A stretch of 64,000 bases of DNA from Prosthecobacter sp. (GTDB lineage Bacteria; Verrucomicrobiota; Verrucomicrobiia; Verrucomicrobiales; Verrucomicrobiaceae). The stretch spans positions 29,615 to 93,614 of the forward strand of contig NZ_JAGRPF010000033.1 in the NCBI RefSeq assembly GCF_020439865.1. The letters run 5' to 3'. The notes beneath the pieces are model-generated. The model was not told where the DNA came from. It saw only the letters and a program-made list of their open reading frames with translations, and searched no databases. The position numbers and the translations under genes were made by a program. This document shows positions 42,101 to 47,224 of this stretch, in pieces. Within the stretch, counting starts at the first letter, position 1. Every line of letters starts with the position of its first letter.

Positions 42101-43896
42101 TCGCCTCACCGCTGAATACGACGGGTGCGTCCGTGACCAAATCGGGTCGCGGCACGCTGGAGTTCACCGCCGTGAACACCTACACCGGCGGCACCACGGT
42201 CAACGAAGGCACGCTCCTCATTCATGACAATGACAACATCGGTTCAGGCGGACTTTCCCTCGCAGGTGGCACGCTCAGTCTGGCCAGCGACTTCGCCGAC
42301 GACATCGGCGGCCGCAATCTTGTCGTCCAGATCGGCGGCGGCACCCTTGATGTGCAGGCATCCTCGGTCACGGCGACGAATCTGGTCACCAGCGGCTCGG
42401 GCACCCTCACCAAGACTGGCACCGGCACCCTGACGATTGCGGGCGGCACTGCCAACACCCAGACCGGTGACTTTGCCGTCACCCGCGGTTTGGTCGAACT
42501 GGGCAAAACCGCGGGCGTCAATGCCATCAGCGGTGCGAACCTGCTCATCGGTTTCAATGCTACAACGAACCAAACTTCGACGGTCCGTCTGCTTGCCAAC
42601 AACCAGATCGCCAACGCCACAAGCGTGAGCTTGCGTTCCGCCGCGACCGGCTCGGTGGCCACCTTCGACCTGAACGGCTTCTCGGATACAATCGGGTCCC
42701 TCACCATGGGTGCGACCACGGGGTCAGGCGTGTTGCTCACCACGGGTGCTGGTGGAGTCCTGACGGTGTCCGGTGACATCGTGTTGAACAGCGACCGCGC
42801 CCTGAATGACGCCAGCACCAATGCGCGCAACATCGTCATCACCGGCACTGGATCGATCGCCACAGCAGCTCCTGACTCAGGCACGCTGAACCTCGGCAGC
42901 GTCACACGGACCATTACAGTCCAGACCGTCGCCACAGGCAGCAACTTGGGCAACAACGACGCCACCATTGAAACTGCCATCACTGGAACCGGCAGCGCCG
43001 GCATCATCAAGGAAGGCTCACAGGCCCTCGTCTTGAGCGGCACCAACACCTACCTGGGCGCCACGACGATCAACGACGGTGAAATCAACCTCCGCGGCAG
43101 CTTGAGTTCCGGCGCGGTGACCGTCAGCGAGGTTGGAGGCACGCTGGCCAATGCTGCGGTCCTCTCCGGCTCCGGGGACGGAGTCACCACCGGCATCATC
43201 GGTGGAACGGTGACCATTGGTGAAGTTGACTGCGGCGTAGGCATCCTCGCCCCGGGCACGGTGGCCAGCACCACGACGCTGATCAGCAATTACGGAGCGA
43301 ACGCCAATGGCACACTGACCCTCACGGCCGGTGGTGTTGCCCTCACGGTTGCTGACGGGTCGCAGATCCAGCTTGGCATCACCAACGCCACCTACACCAG
43401 CCTGGGCCTCGTTGCTGCGTTGGGTGATGGTTCTGCCACAGACGCCTCCTCCTACATTGCGTCCAACCTCACCGAACTCGCCTCAAACTGGAATGTGGCG
43501 CCCACCTCGTCTTCGGACATGGATTACCTCAATCTCACAGGTTCGGGTTCCAACCTCAGCCTCGGCAGCCGTGTCTCAGCCACCTTTGGTGACGGCGTCG
43601 TCCGTGTCTCCGTCGTCGGTTCCCCCACCTTTGCCCAAGGCCAGGTCTTCAACCTGATCGACTGGCAGGCTGCCAGCATCATGGGAGGCACCTTCAGCAC
43701 GGGCACCAGCACCATTTATGGTGCAGCCTCCAATGTAATCGCGGGTGACCTCGATCTGCCTTCGCTGGGAGCCGGACTTGCCTGGGACGTCAGCGCCTTC
43801 ACCCAATATGGTGTCATTGTAGTGGTGCCCGAGCCGTCACGTGCGGTTCTCCTGCTGCTCGGCCTGCTGGGCTTCGCCATGCGCCGCCGCCGCTAA
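24181..43896 (+). CDS. Giant autotransporter-associated beta-strand-repeat protein with PEP-CTERM anchor
   Basis: About 6,571 residues. The start at 24181 gives an export signal (basic head, hydrophobic VFMKMVCFFVAV, cleavage near PAPGA); 24073 and 24238 are alternatives. The mature protein begins with a cap containing GTGTWDISTANWWDG. It is then almost wholly built of beta-helix-type repeats, at least 28 of which I could place by the pattern TKxGxGTLxLxxxNTYTGxTxVxxGTL (e.g. near 24651, 25690, 26070, 29480, 31540, 37219, 42136, 43008), the TIGR02601/PATR type. Larger modules recur at about 30361, 33864, 34735 and 41210, and a second cap at 38107. Composition is rich in Gly, Thr, Asn, Ala and Ser with very few Cys. 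The C-terminus is a PEP-CTERM signal: VPEPS at 43825, a hydrophobic helix and RRRR, predicting sorting by an exosortase (not in this window). No autotransporter beta-barrel is present. Expected to be a very long fibrous surface or matrix protein. Confidence 0.93.
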   Translation: MKNPHRTLCLSPLHRIGVFMKMVCFFVAVSQPAPGATFYWDMDASSAGNNANGTNLGGTGTWDISTANWWDGINDVAWPNSFFDTAIFNGTAGTVTLSSAINVGTLRFDTSNYVITSDTLNLGGVGRIEVNGLGGTIGSTGARATIESAIAGTSGLSKEGSGVLVLTNNSNTYTGATVVKNGTLSISNMGQLGASTSTVGVYGVSSLGWAGGTLQLQGGTAAGTGLTFNRNLSLSGRGSNGFGTSFQSIGNNIINGNIVTSSITETRLVATGGTTIINGNLQLGSADIGQIIYGNGNVVINGLITGGTSGQIHLVKTTSGIASTLTLTNSNNTFLGATRADSGTIRISDGGQLGRSTSNNIAPITFNGGTYEIRTDTPNSFSGINISYSSNNGTIFVDRAIGSSSSLINQTVAFNNLRQENNRTFTFTGRNGYGLSIASLTNNANGANNEAWNYTGNGTMTVNGTSIWSEANTAGARTLTFTATGEMVINPNIIASGNSHVVTKSGTGTLTLNGTASTYTGATNISAGTLALGNVGAVATTSQINIGNATTTSGALTYLGGTATLDRNILINSTTASAYINANGTGALTLTGNILTTVNGAKTLFLGGTNTDDNTLASAFGNSTSAHNLQKIGAGTWLLTAANTYTGTTTVSNGTLKVQDTFSGASRNVINDGSALTFNVDTFTNAAGGTFEYLGDGANASAETLGALTATAGAGTIKVTAGAGGTADLTFASLTTPAAGTGINFVTNAGGTVTLTGATDTNGILNAHVFFNGADFASGSAVTAATYTTESAGASLAGGNSTPYLVDTTDIAAQATATINAGIKFVDNRNFTLGASQTLTLQNGAATVSGGILVTGGSTVTISGGTGITSGGAADLVFRTDAAGDTLILNTAITNTTTGGWTKLGAGTLVLGAANAGTAAGQVHINEGTVQLSGSGRLGADSMDVRLRQGATLDLNGVNLGTAASGTAAIDELNGAGTVKNSGVAASLRVGNANASSYFTGSIQDNIALVKNGSGTFRLAGAQTYSGGVTINAGTLTVNTLANFGDASGLGAGITGDNAGSLVFNGGILNYTGEDTVIYQTTGTPSVSIDRLFTLAGDGRINSNGSAGQNALQTRAANNAALIFNNTADIAFSGSGVRLLTLGGDSLGDNEMKIGLRDNGASALSITKADGGLWILSNANNDYSGATTISAGVLRIESSAYSTNTNTVLAGGILESSGTFTRAIGTGANQIQWTGTSNSGFAASVASLVVNLGGGTPITWGSTASFSSTGQLLLNSTTALADVNFANDIDLNAAVRTVNVADNTSTGTDFAILSGTLSGTGSSGLTKTGNGLLYITGNNTYNGNTTVSLGQLAVTSIDGTSGSSNLGNASGSLTLGNTTTATTYLMYYGTGETVARSIIWNSTTGTTTIDSSGSGALVINNFSITGNGSKTLNLRGFNTDANTISSNIGNVGGTTSVTKSDSGTWILSGNNTFTGNLTVNTGWLGLADATSAGSAGTGALVLSNGGIFAAGGTALSISRELQLAANASSLFTGDQSITFTGTVKGNAGSDNQVWNIYNTLSSGATLTFNSFTSVEDTATDTRPLVILGTGATVFDATIANQATVTDPNADGTSLTLSTSNNGSLTLSGASPNTYSRGTTLTQGTLILGKVGALGSGTFNFNGGVLQATVDLSGADKLTNAVTLASAPGVVSGSQNIEFGGVVTNSGGDRALENNLSGAQLTLSGGVNLSNDGTNRTFSVQGSGDTIINSVIVNGSTSTASALRMRGTGTLTLTAANTYDGGTTVTNGVLKLSDNGTLDQNSIITVSGKGTLRLDNSVTNLGDRVSDTQDINIDGGLLDFISDGSSSSESFGRLDINGNGLATIKVSGGGSSTLTFLSVNFANTGSTLDVSGISSLGTTNKVLFTTAPTGTAVANGMLPKVVFGADFAEYDVTNGIQAFSGYNNSNDLVAAVNTDTMNVTSSANISVSRTLNALKLAGGVTVGSSIAGSQLTLSGGAVLVDGGVNVLNVPLLNLGANNGYFQVTTGTTLNIDSTMTGAAYTQLQGGTVNFNTTQFYVSTTNIHGGTLKLNGGLNTIMPLKQSLFVNPGATLDLNGNTQFVGNITTSSDQPDGGGTIMTSTGTGTIVTDNGGSWMGTITGSINLGRVGGSTLTIGTAQSYTGWTFLTASTTTLRDNATILNTSGIDINLATLFLGNNDNLQIQINDRVKDDAAINLRGGTISVTGRAHTDATERMGAVSVLMGANTITSTAGGTGSYNSSTVTFASLTRSAGATVNFTGTSLGQAGNNGFIKFDTPLATVSDLLLGNWAIANTTDYAAYAHGMGVGAVGTPGYTPYATQEINDVIVTPDAGIFASGAVTNIVAQAAGSIQLPSGTTTTGLLRIAGGFTNDIVFTSGTDVLNLELGGILRSNNNNATTIGTLATRGIITSGVSELVIYNNQNTLTIHSVIQGTNSLVKAGGGTLTLSAQNSYSGGTVVNQGTLRLEGDVGFTVIPAGGLTITGSTVTMINNQGQIDSSNIVTLNGSSTLTLVGNNTLDSIVFNHVGGTTAPTVTSGGVLTLTNANAVTVTSNNAIGLPVINGTLDIGASAKIFSVDAPQMNGVVYDNSINPSLSIGAVVTGAGGSITKTGTGLLLLGGQSTFTGGMTVTGGGIVLAASSTSTFANSLFSGPLGLGAVSMAAGTKVAVNDSSRTVANAMSFAGNPIFSNTGSTLDTLTLNGALTFSTLSTPGGLVAEIDTPYLNVVLGGDIQGIGSVTAVGSTGANTISKTGPGNLSGLNLTGLGSSVPINLTNLTNTSFTLLHDGDGTSGFETINLGTVTWESVNGALNLTIGRAGAGLYFPTAAFKTIALTSLNSSGLPSGIVLTNNNGYGLDIPDNIVLAVGNSWSVSTTNTSLQTVGLTLSGEISGSTGLTKAGNGVLKLSNAANSFTGTIDITNGTVEGALDTVFGNPSNIIQIGSNSLTEGLRISGTFATSRTINLNNTNSGIDVTGSNVFTLNSAFTFATATNNLQKNDRGTLVLTQAQSGWDGVFTVKQGVVRISNADALGTTTGNTTFGNVGAALELTGSITLAEPLLFASGDDVMSNGVNGGGALRSVSGDNILTGDITLNNASGTNDRSRGATITVDSGATLDIQGVITGNVGNGQNRDSILGLGGDGNGTLSTALALGGTLGTNRYFLINKFGSGTWTITAANAHPGTRVVIKEGMLTLSGSGSLGTPTAGQETTPTVYLNPTGVLKLDSGTGTAVDDRLSGRALNVSGADVIIIGNAAGTSETVGAFTLREGLSIFTLDAHASGQLNFATGAITRSTGASLLIRADNFGSAAGTGVATFTGSSYAFVGQLGDTDTTNKAIIPWALGDSNVAGGGTGFVTADSTGGAANTGTNILRLLSPSEQTTDFATANANVNLSTTELLGALNNYNSLRLASGGGVDLNYVPLSLASGGLLALSGNTGIDGFSGVSYLTTVGNAELVIHAVGDLVLNVPIAGTTGALTKSGAGALTLTAGNTAHGTVYVNDGTLMLGGGNQTILPGRSLQVNNGGTLDLNGTAQHFNLLESRLTAVLAQSDLFPGDSGGIVTNSSGTQATLALATGNVTFTGSIQGNVAVVHSQAAAAFQDWNLYSEQTYSGPSLFNGGRTQLLVEGRLTNTSSIEIANATFLIATTNGNTEGQNVSDRVKDTAPITLRGGNLQLRGHAALYTTETLGAVTLGSGQNVIDAAEGGTPVDQSDFTIASLTRAANSHATLRFYNIDGTPNDDARLFITAAPTLTNNIIGGWAVFEREFASYISGHGVGGLNTQGFAGYSPNLINDGTGTDNIRIALPAAGSTTLLTADRTIYSLNLQGASSSTANSNLDLGGNTLTLVSGGLIASGATNDIFINITNGNLTAGALNVGGDLYLHTFGYVNGNTDVVNRDVNISANLVNNGTGAVTVVYNGDDGRGTGLDGLLNASSTNVTGNNTYTGGTFVNAGRVILNNASANGTTITATGTGDLTIHGGPSTNGNTYQEFRSSVVYGSSDQIANTATVTLIGSGRLNLNNFSQTIAALVFNNIGGHNPEVTTGTGTLTVTGSSITASGQNASTSAISTINGKLALSAATTTFTINPVEWNGAILNPILPNLIINASIEGADIVKNGNGVLRLTASNAFTGSFDLQAGGLALGSNNALSTGSLIIGNGTFLTSTADNRIIANSYSVTGDFALRDAFNLTLSGDGTLAAGNHDISVDLAAKTLTLSGVLGGATANINKTGDGILVLGSSNNTYGGTTTVTDGILRYGVANAIPTGSAVSVLQGALLDITLGGSAVTVGSLSSDSATLGGVVYHGDTSGTNTLTAGGDNTTTSFGGVIANATGSTLNFVKDGTGTLTLGGANQYNGSTTVAGGRLIAQPVGGNSPLGTSQSLIMGGASTAGILQLGNGTGALSHTFTSLSSQGTATTNQIVSGNATMATLILDLAANSVFAGNIGGSGTNEANLNLVKSGAGDLTISGTGTSMYNGTTTVNGGKLFMDTPGAFAATTTSLTLADGTEFSLRGTTNAANQVFGFSGSGNVITVGSSTGATLGFGIDGVFNSQLSLATGQTMTVNGTLTTAVYVNSAPTDGLDYILINGADASSLHAGSGTFDLNPVIFNGGSFSYALRNETLGGTVDQWILTPTAVPAAADTWWKGDLTGIGTGVWSATTTSGTGFPSNWDTDQSSGIDALVPPDAGSIVHFSATGAANFTTTLGANVTIQELIFHTGNSATSIGSSNGINTLTLGNTVDASGLTIQTGAADVSISAIVNLAQNQSWNIEDSARLLTLSGSLTGTAIALTVNDSVTNAGSLVFTGSAASLTGTLNMNAGTLLFDGTGSLNSGLDVVLGTVSTAATLKVGDAGAASGATIGGLSNGSFAGSRVIGGNASLSTLAIGPSSGTATFSGDLGGVGTNENQFNLEKTGAGTQIISGTTITYAGNTTVREGVLQLGSTAVFAPTGSLSVIANAGVTAAFDFNGKSFTTIGTLTLGGGASGQAQVLDTNGTKGTLTLGGDITYDASNNPGNATISANLNTTGANRVVTVGDSTNSTNELTISGTITSTSNNSLTLAGAGNGTISGNISLNPAGGATSSRDFVFNSTGTWDVNAKIEAGDDLLLNTGTINANVGESLDATDDIVIDGTGTQGSMVVNIYSTSQVHTGDDIFIRNGGQINIYGAGGIGTGTDQLLIGDSASNSAAAAGLLNFAANVNISTTSGFQLGATGGQLGNITGTGTFTSAGTKDLRNGSIGDGVTLAGNGAITKQTTGTVTFSGARAGASTGATNIFEGTLILDYTTNNNSKIGGVLTLGQLNNVSNGTLQLNGNDAGATSQSVTSTTISTGNTTVAINNGTGQTATLNLGAITRTVGGVVSFEYLSANAGATSTSPAGTLGYATLSIAGGSDRFAAIDGSGNIVQATLTTQNDVTLWATGQNIINDAAFAGVVDCANIASLTFNGISANNTLSLTSTGDLLISSGGIMVDPSVGAFSSTISGGRLLGATNSGIAGEIIIQQNNTVGLLTIASKIIKSAGITKSGFGTVLLSGANSFLNTGSQLVINEGTVRISGGNALADNMSVYMRQGTTFDVNNSTEVVGHLVTESNGTIALGTSGKLTFNQTGNISYRGLFTGGATSQLTLNGPLFNFNITGSTTSAFTGAVVVNTGLLQLSGSAGRLSGVLSFTINKGGTMLIDNNDDSAPNDRISDSAAFTLHSADGTPSGEVARPRGLWIRSDNSNGEDETIGALTFASGASYATLDANTTNAAAVTRLISSGWTRNAGATINVRGRNLGATANQRTGFKIADANDSAFMAANLIGGSGGAGTDTRSIVPWAMGENMTVGGATDTNMGNTLLTYVDNVGFVPLSFTNEYSTFAAKDSNDDNIRESLTADLTGLVGQTINSLVIHNNSTSASTINVTGAGAGHALINSSGTFLFTQNTAAAASTVHSVVLGGFVDGIQVGATNEYVFFVVNPSAATNTATLTATVASPLNTTGASVTKSGRGTLEFTAVNTYTGGTTVNEGTLLIHDNDNIGSGGLSLAGGTLSLASDFADDIGGRNLVVQIGGGTLDVQASSVTATNLVTSGSGTLTKTGTGTLTIAGGTANTQTGDFAVTRGLVELGKTAGVNAISGANLLIGFNATTNQTSTVRLLANNQIANATSVSLRSAATGSVATFDLNGFSDTIGSLTMGATTGSGVLLTTGAGGVLTVSGDIVLNSDRALNDASTNARNIVITGTGSIATAAPDSGTLNLGSVTRTITVQTVATGSNLGNNDATIETAITGTGSAGIIKEGSQALVLSGTNTYLGATTINDGEINLRGSLSSGAVTVSEVGGTLANAAVLSGSGDGVTTGIIGGTVTIGEVDCGVGILAPGTVASTTTLISNYGANANGTLTLTAGGVALTVADGSQIQLGITNATYTSLGLVAALGDGSATDASSYIASNLTELASNWNVAPTSSSDMDYLNLTGSGSNLSLGSRVSATFGDGVVRVSVVGSPTFAQGQVFNLIDWQAASIMGGTFSTGTSTIYGAASNVIAGDLDLPSLGAGLAWDVSAFTQYGVIVVVPEPSRAVLLLLGLLGFAMRRRR
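43825..43893 (+). other. PEP-CTERM sorting signal of the giant protein
   Basis: VPEP motif, a ~16-residue hydrophobic helix (AVLLLLGLLGFAM) and a terminal RRRR, in the canonical order, ending exactly at the stop codon. It marks the protein for processing by an exosortase/EpsH system. Confidence 0.9.
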
Positions 43897-43917
43897 AAGC
43901 CCTCCGTCGAATCAAGC

Positions 43918-43942
43918 CGCTCCGCAGAAGCTCTGCGGAGCG
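43918..43942. terminator. Perfect hairpin between giant gene and hflC
   Basis: An 11-bp perfect stem (CGCTCCGCAGA with TCTGCGGAGCG) and 3-base loop AGC, 22 bases after the giant gene's stop and 11 before the converging hflC stop. No T run follows on either strand, so it could be a factor-assisted terminator or an mRNA 3'-end stabiliser. Confidence 0.6.
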
Positions 43943-43952
43943 ATGATGCGGA

Positions 43953-44999
43953 TTATCGCCCCACTTCCATCAGTGTTGGCAGCTTGTGCAGAGGGGTGAA
44001 CTCCACGGTGCCGCCCGGGCCTGCTTTGGGCTGCTGGCTGCTTGATTTCAGGTAACGAAACAGCTCGCTGTCGGTGGTGAAGATCATGGTGGTGTCATCG
44101 GTGATGACCTTTTTGTAAGCTTCCATGGTCTGCTTGAACTCGAAGAGCTCTGCGGCTTCGGGAGTCTGGTTGTAGGCCTTGGCGTAGATCTCGGTGGCCT
44201 TGGCGTCGGCACCGCCCTCGAGCTCCTGCACTTTGCGGTAGGCTTCGGATTCGATGGTGGCGAGGTCGCGCTCGCGTTCGCCGTTGATCTTGGCGGCTTC
44301 GCCGGCGCCCTCGGAGCGGTAGCGCTCGGCGATCTGCTGGCGCTCGGTGATCATGCGCTGGTAGATGGACTGGCTGACGGAGGCGTCGTAGTCGATGCGC
44401 TTGAGGCGGACGTCGAGGATCTTGATGCCTAGTTCCTTCACCTTCGGCGCCGCATTGGCGAAGATCTCCGCCTCGAGCTCGCTGCGCCCTTGGTTGATGG
44501 CGGGCAGGACACCGATGCGGGCCTCGGCGGTGGAGACTGCGGCGCCTTCGACCGGGGCAGGGCCGTCGCGGACGACTTTGCGGTCCTTGGTGGTGCGCAC
44601 GGCCTCGATGAAGTCATGACGTGCGATGACGATGCGTGTCTCGCTGCCGATGATACCGTTGAGGCGGGAGATGGCGCGGTTCTCGTCGGTGAGCTGGCGG
44701 AAGAAGACGAGGGGATCGACGATCTCCCAGCGGGCGAAGACATCGACCATGACGAAGACTTTGTTCTTCGTGGTCATGGGGGTGGACTCGCCGTCCCATT
44801 CGAGGACGCGCTTTTCGATGCGGTTGACGGTCTGGATGAACGGGGTCTTCCAGTGCAGGCCGGCGTCTTTCACCGGCTCGCCCACGGGCATGCCGAACTG
44901 GGTGATGATGGCCTGCTCCGTCTCGCTGACGGTGTAGAAGCCGGAGCTGAGGAGGATCGAGAGCACCAGCAGGGCGATGAGTGCAACGGTGGATTTCAT
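43953..44999 (-). CDS. hflC: Protease modulator HflC (SPFH/band 7)
   Basis: Inner-membrane partner of HflK; together they form a cage around FtsH protease in E. coli and regulate its substrate access. 348 residues: one N-terminal membrane anchor (STVALIALLVLSILLSSGFY), then the SPFH domain (VSETEQAIITQFGMPVGEPV, GLHWKTPFIQTVNRIEKRVL, FVMVDVFARWEIVDPLVFF), a long coiled coil with the flotillin-type Ala/Glu pattern (AERYRSEGAGEAAKINGERE) and a C-terminal EAAELFEFKQTMEAYKKVI. An insertion near residue 145 (RKVVRDGPAPVEGAAVSTAE) is longer than in E. coli. Starts by ATGA overlap with the hflK stop. FtsH is not in the window. Confidence 0.93.
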   Translation of the reverse strand: MKSTVALIALLVLSILLSSGFYTVSETEQAIITQFGMPVGEPVKDAGLHWKTPFIQTVNRIEKRVLEWDGESTPMTTKNKVFVMVDVFARWEIVDPLVFFRQLTDENRAISRLNGIIGSETRIVIARHDFIEAVRTTKDRKVVRDGPAPVEGAAVSTAEARIGVLPAINQGRSELEAEIFANAAPKVKELGIKILDVRLKRIDYDASVSQSIYQRMITERQQIAERYRSEGAGEAAKINGERERDLATIESEAYRKVQELEGGADAKATEIYAKAYNQTPEAAELFEFKQTMEAYKKVITDDTTMIFTTDSELFRYLKSSSQQPKAGPGGTVEFTPLHKLPTLMEVGR

Positions 45000-46003
45000 C
45001 GGGTGGCGGGGGCTTGGGATTGCTGCGGGGCGTGCTGACGCAGGTTCATGAGGGGAAGGAAGGACGAGGCCTTGTCATCGAGGATGATTTTGCCAGGCAC
45101 GGTGGGCAGGACCTCGCTCATGGTCTCGAGGTACATGCGCTTCTTGGTGACCTCGGGCGCCTTTTTGTACTCGGTGAGGAGGGCGTTGAAGCGGTTGGCG
45201 TCGCCCTCGGCTTCGTTGATGCGCTTGGCGGCGTAGCCTTCGGCGGCGCTGATTTTTTGCACCGCCTCGCCGCGGGCGCGGGGAACGACGCGGTTGTACT
45301 CGCCGCTGGCCTGGTTTATGGCGGACTCACGCTCCTGCTGGGCGCTGTTAACCTCGTTGAAGCTGGCTTTGACCAGGGCGGGCGGATTGACGTTGCCGAG
45401 CTGGATGAGGTCGATGCGCAGCCCCATCTTCAAATCCTCGACCAAGGTGCGCAGTCGATCGAGTGCGTGCTTTTCCATCTCCTGACGGCCGATGGTGAGG
45501 ACCTCGTCAACCGTGCGGTCACCCACAACCTCCCGCATGACGGCCTCGGAGAGGTCGCGCAGGGTGGCCAGGGGCTCGCGGAAGTTGAAGGTGTAGGCGA
45601 CAGGGTCTTCGACGTGGTATTGCACCTCCCACTCCACGAGAACGGCGTTGAGGTCGCCGGTGACCATGTTTTTCTCCTGCTGCTGTTCCTCGTAGTCGGT
45701 GTACTGGTAGAAATTCGTGGCGCCATGCGTGGCGGTGCCGAATTCGAGCTTCTGCTGGCGCTGCACCTCGACGACGGTGGCGCTGTCCACGCCCCAAGGG
45801 AGCTTGAAGTGCAGTCCGGGCGGTGCGGTTTTCAGATAGCCGCCAAAGCGCTGCACCACGGCCACGGAATTCGCGGGCACCTGATAGATGCCGGAGAACA
45901 GGCCGATGAGCAGAAAAACGCCGATGAAACCGAAGAGGATGAGCCGGGCGTTGATCCGAATTTGAATCGGGCCCGGCAGGGGAGGCGGACGAAGGGTAGC
46001 CAT
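44996..46003 (-). CDS. hflK: Protease modulator HflK (SPFH/band 7)
   Basis: 335 residues, first gene of the hflK-hflC pair, overlapping hflC by 4 bases. A proline-rich cytoplasmic head (TLRPPPLPGP) precedes the membrane anchor (LILFGFIGVFLLIGLFSGIY). The SPFH domain starts at VPANSVAVVQRFGGYLKTAP and includes GLHFKLPWGVDSATVVEVQR and TGDLNAVLVEWEVQYHVEDP, the last a strong HflK signature. The coiled-coil part (VPRARGEAVQKISAAEGYAA, KRINEAEGDANRFNALLTEY) and ending MYLETMSEVLP are also typical. Shorter glycine-rich head than in proteobacterial HflK. Confidence 0.93.
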   Translation of the reverse strand: MATLRPPPLPGPIQIRINARLILFGFIGVFLLIGLFSGIYQVPANSVAVVQRFGGYLKTAPPGLHFKLPWGVDSATVVEVQRQQKLEFGTATHGATNFYQYTDYEEQQQEKNMVTGDLNAVLVEWEVQYHVEDPVAYTFNFREPLATLRDLSEAVMREVVGDRTVDEVLTIGRQEMEKHALDRLRTLVEDLKMGLRIDLIQLGNVNPPALVKASFNEVNSAQQERESAINQASGEYNRVVPRARGEAVQKISAAEGYAAKRINEAEGDANRFNALLTEYKKAPEVTKKRMYLETMSEVLPTVPGKIILDDKASSFLPLMNLRQHAPQQSQAPATR

Positions 46004-46056
46004 GAGGGTGAGGCTACTGCATCACCAGCCTGCGGCAAGGCCGCATCCATATCGTT

Positions 46057-47025
46057 TCAGCTTCTCAAGAAATCCTCCACATACTGCCCCACGATCACCT
46101 TCAGCTCCGGCGGACGCGGAAGGCCGATCGCTTCCGCGCGCGAGCCATCCACCTGCTGCGGCCAGTTGTCGACGATGCCCTGAATGCGTGCGTCGAAGGC
46201 ATCGACAATCGGTCCCACCGTGATGCCACGTTCCGCAGCAACCTCGGCGATGATCTTCTCCGCGATTTGCGGAGTGACGCGATGTGCAGGCAGTACATAG
46301 GCGCGGTCTTTGCCCAGCTTTGACTCCTCCACCTCTGCCAGCGCGATGAACGACTCGATCACGGTGCGATAGCCGGTCATCGGATGCGGTTGATCGCGAC
46401 GGATCGGCAGGTTGCAAGCTTCACCGTTCAGCGGTTCGCGAAACATGCCGCTGGCCCAGCTTGATGCTGCGGCGTTCGGCTTGCCAGGGCGCACGATCAC
46501 GGTGGGAAGTCGCACACTGCGGCCGTCGAAGTGGCCTTTGCGCGTGTGATCGTTCACCATCATCTCGCACATCGCCTTCGTCATGCCGTAGGTCGTCTGC
46601 GGAAGCTGCTTCGTGAAGTCCGACATCATCTGCGACATGTCGAGCCCGCCGTAGCAGGCAACGCTGCTGGCAAACACGACGCGCGGCCTGCCTTCCGCCG
46701 CACGCGCGGCTTCAAACACATTGCGCCCGCCGTCGAGATTCACGCGCATCGCATCATCGAAGCGCTCCTCGCATTCGCCGCTCACCATCGAGGCCAGATG
46801 GAAGATCACATCGAACTTCGATCCTGTGGCCGCAAACACCGTCGCTCGATCACCGATGTCGCCCTTGATATGCTTCACACGTGAATCGGTGGGTTCACTG
46901 CGAAAAAAGGCGTCGAGCAGGATCATCTCGGAAACCGGCTTTCCGCAAAGCGTGCCGCGTTCGAGGATTTTCTGCGCGAGTTGGGAGCCAAGAAAGCCGC
47001 CGCCGCCGGTGATGATGATTTTCAT
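46057..47025 (-). CDS. denD: NAD-dependent epimerase/dehydratase, D-erythronate dehydrogenase-like
   Basis: 322 residues from 47025 (MKIIITGGGGFLGSQLAQKI). Extended SDR fold: NAD motif GGGGFLG, DIGDR, FHLASMVSGECEERFD, and the catalytic SSVACYGG plus YGMTK pair intact. The stretch VRLPTVIVRPGKPNAAASSW and ASGMFREPLNGE closely matches the DenD group, which oxidises D-erythronate to 2-oxo-tetronate in four-carbon acid sugar catabolism. The kinase and aldolase partners (DenK/OtnK, OtnC) are not in the window, so substrate is inferred from sequence alone. The open frame extends upstream to 47256 but the SDR start is unambiguous. Confidence 0.85.
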   Translation of the reverse strand: MKIIITGGGGFLGSQLAQKILERGTLCGKPVSEMILLDAFFRSEPTDSRVKHIKGDIGDRATVFAATGSKFDVIFHLASMVSGECEERFDDAMRVNLDGGRNVFEAARAAEGRPRVVFASSVACYGGLDMSQMMSDFTKQLPQTTYGMTKAMCEMMVNDHTRKGHFDGRSVRLPTVIVRPGKPNAAASSWASGMFREPLNGEACNLPIRRDQPHPMTGYRTVIESFIALAEVEESKLGKDRAYVLPAHRVTPQIAEKIIAEVAAERGITVGPIVDAFDARIQGIVDNWPQQVDGSRAEAIGLPRPPELKVIVGQYVEDFLRS

Positions 47026-47224
47026 GCTTGAATGGGAGTCCAGATTGAGGAGCGCCACGATAGGGGGACGCAGCTCCGCGGCAATGACGTTTGTATTAGC
47101 GGTCACGTTGCACCTCGTGCGAACGGCCGGACGATGCGAAGATGCGGGTCGCAACCCTGCCGGGAGCCAGTTGACCAAGATAGCGCTGCCGTGTCTGCTT
47201 TTGGATTCCGTTGCCCCCTCGACA

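Noticed and set aside
24961..42573. Long minus-strand open frames within the giant gene (for example 30157-31803, 33946-36321, 39049-40425)
   Set aside because: Their translations lack domains, signal peptides and normal composition. They arise because the GC-rich Thr/Gly/Asn/Ala codons of the + strand gene seldom create stops on the complementary strand.
24600..43100. Short regular repeats as a possible CRISPR array or satellite DNA
   Set aside because: The repeats are coding, degenerate at the DNA level, and not of uniform length or spacing. They correspond to protein beta-strand repeats.
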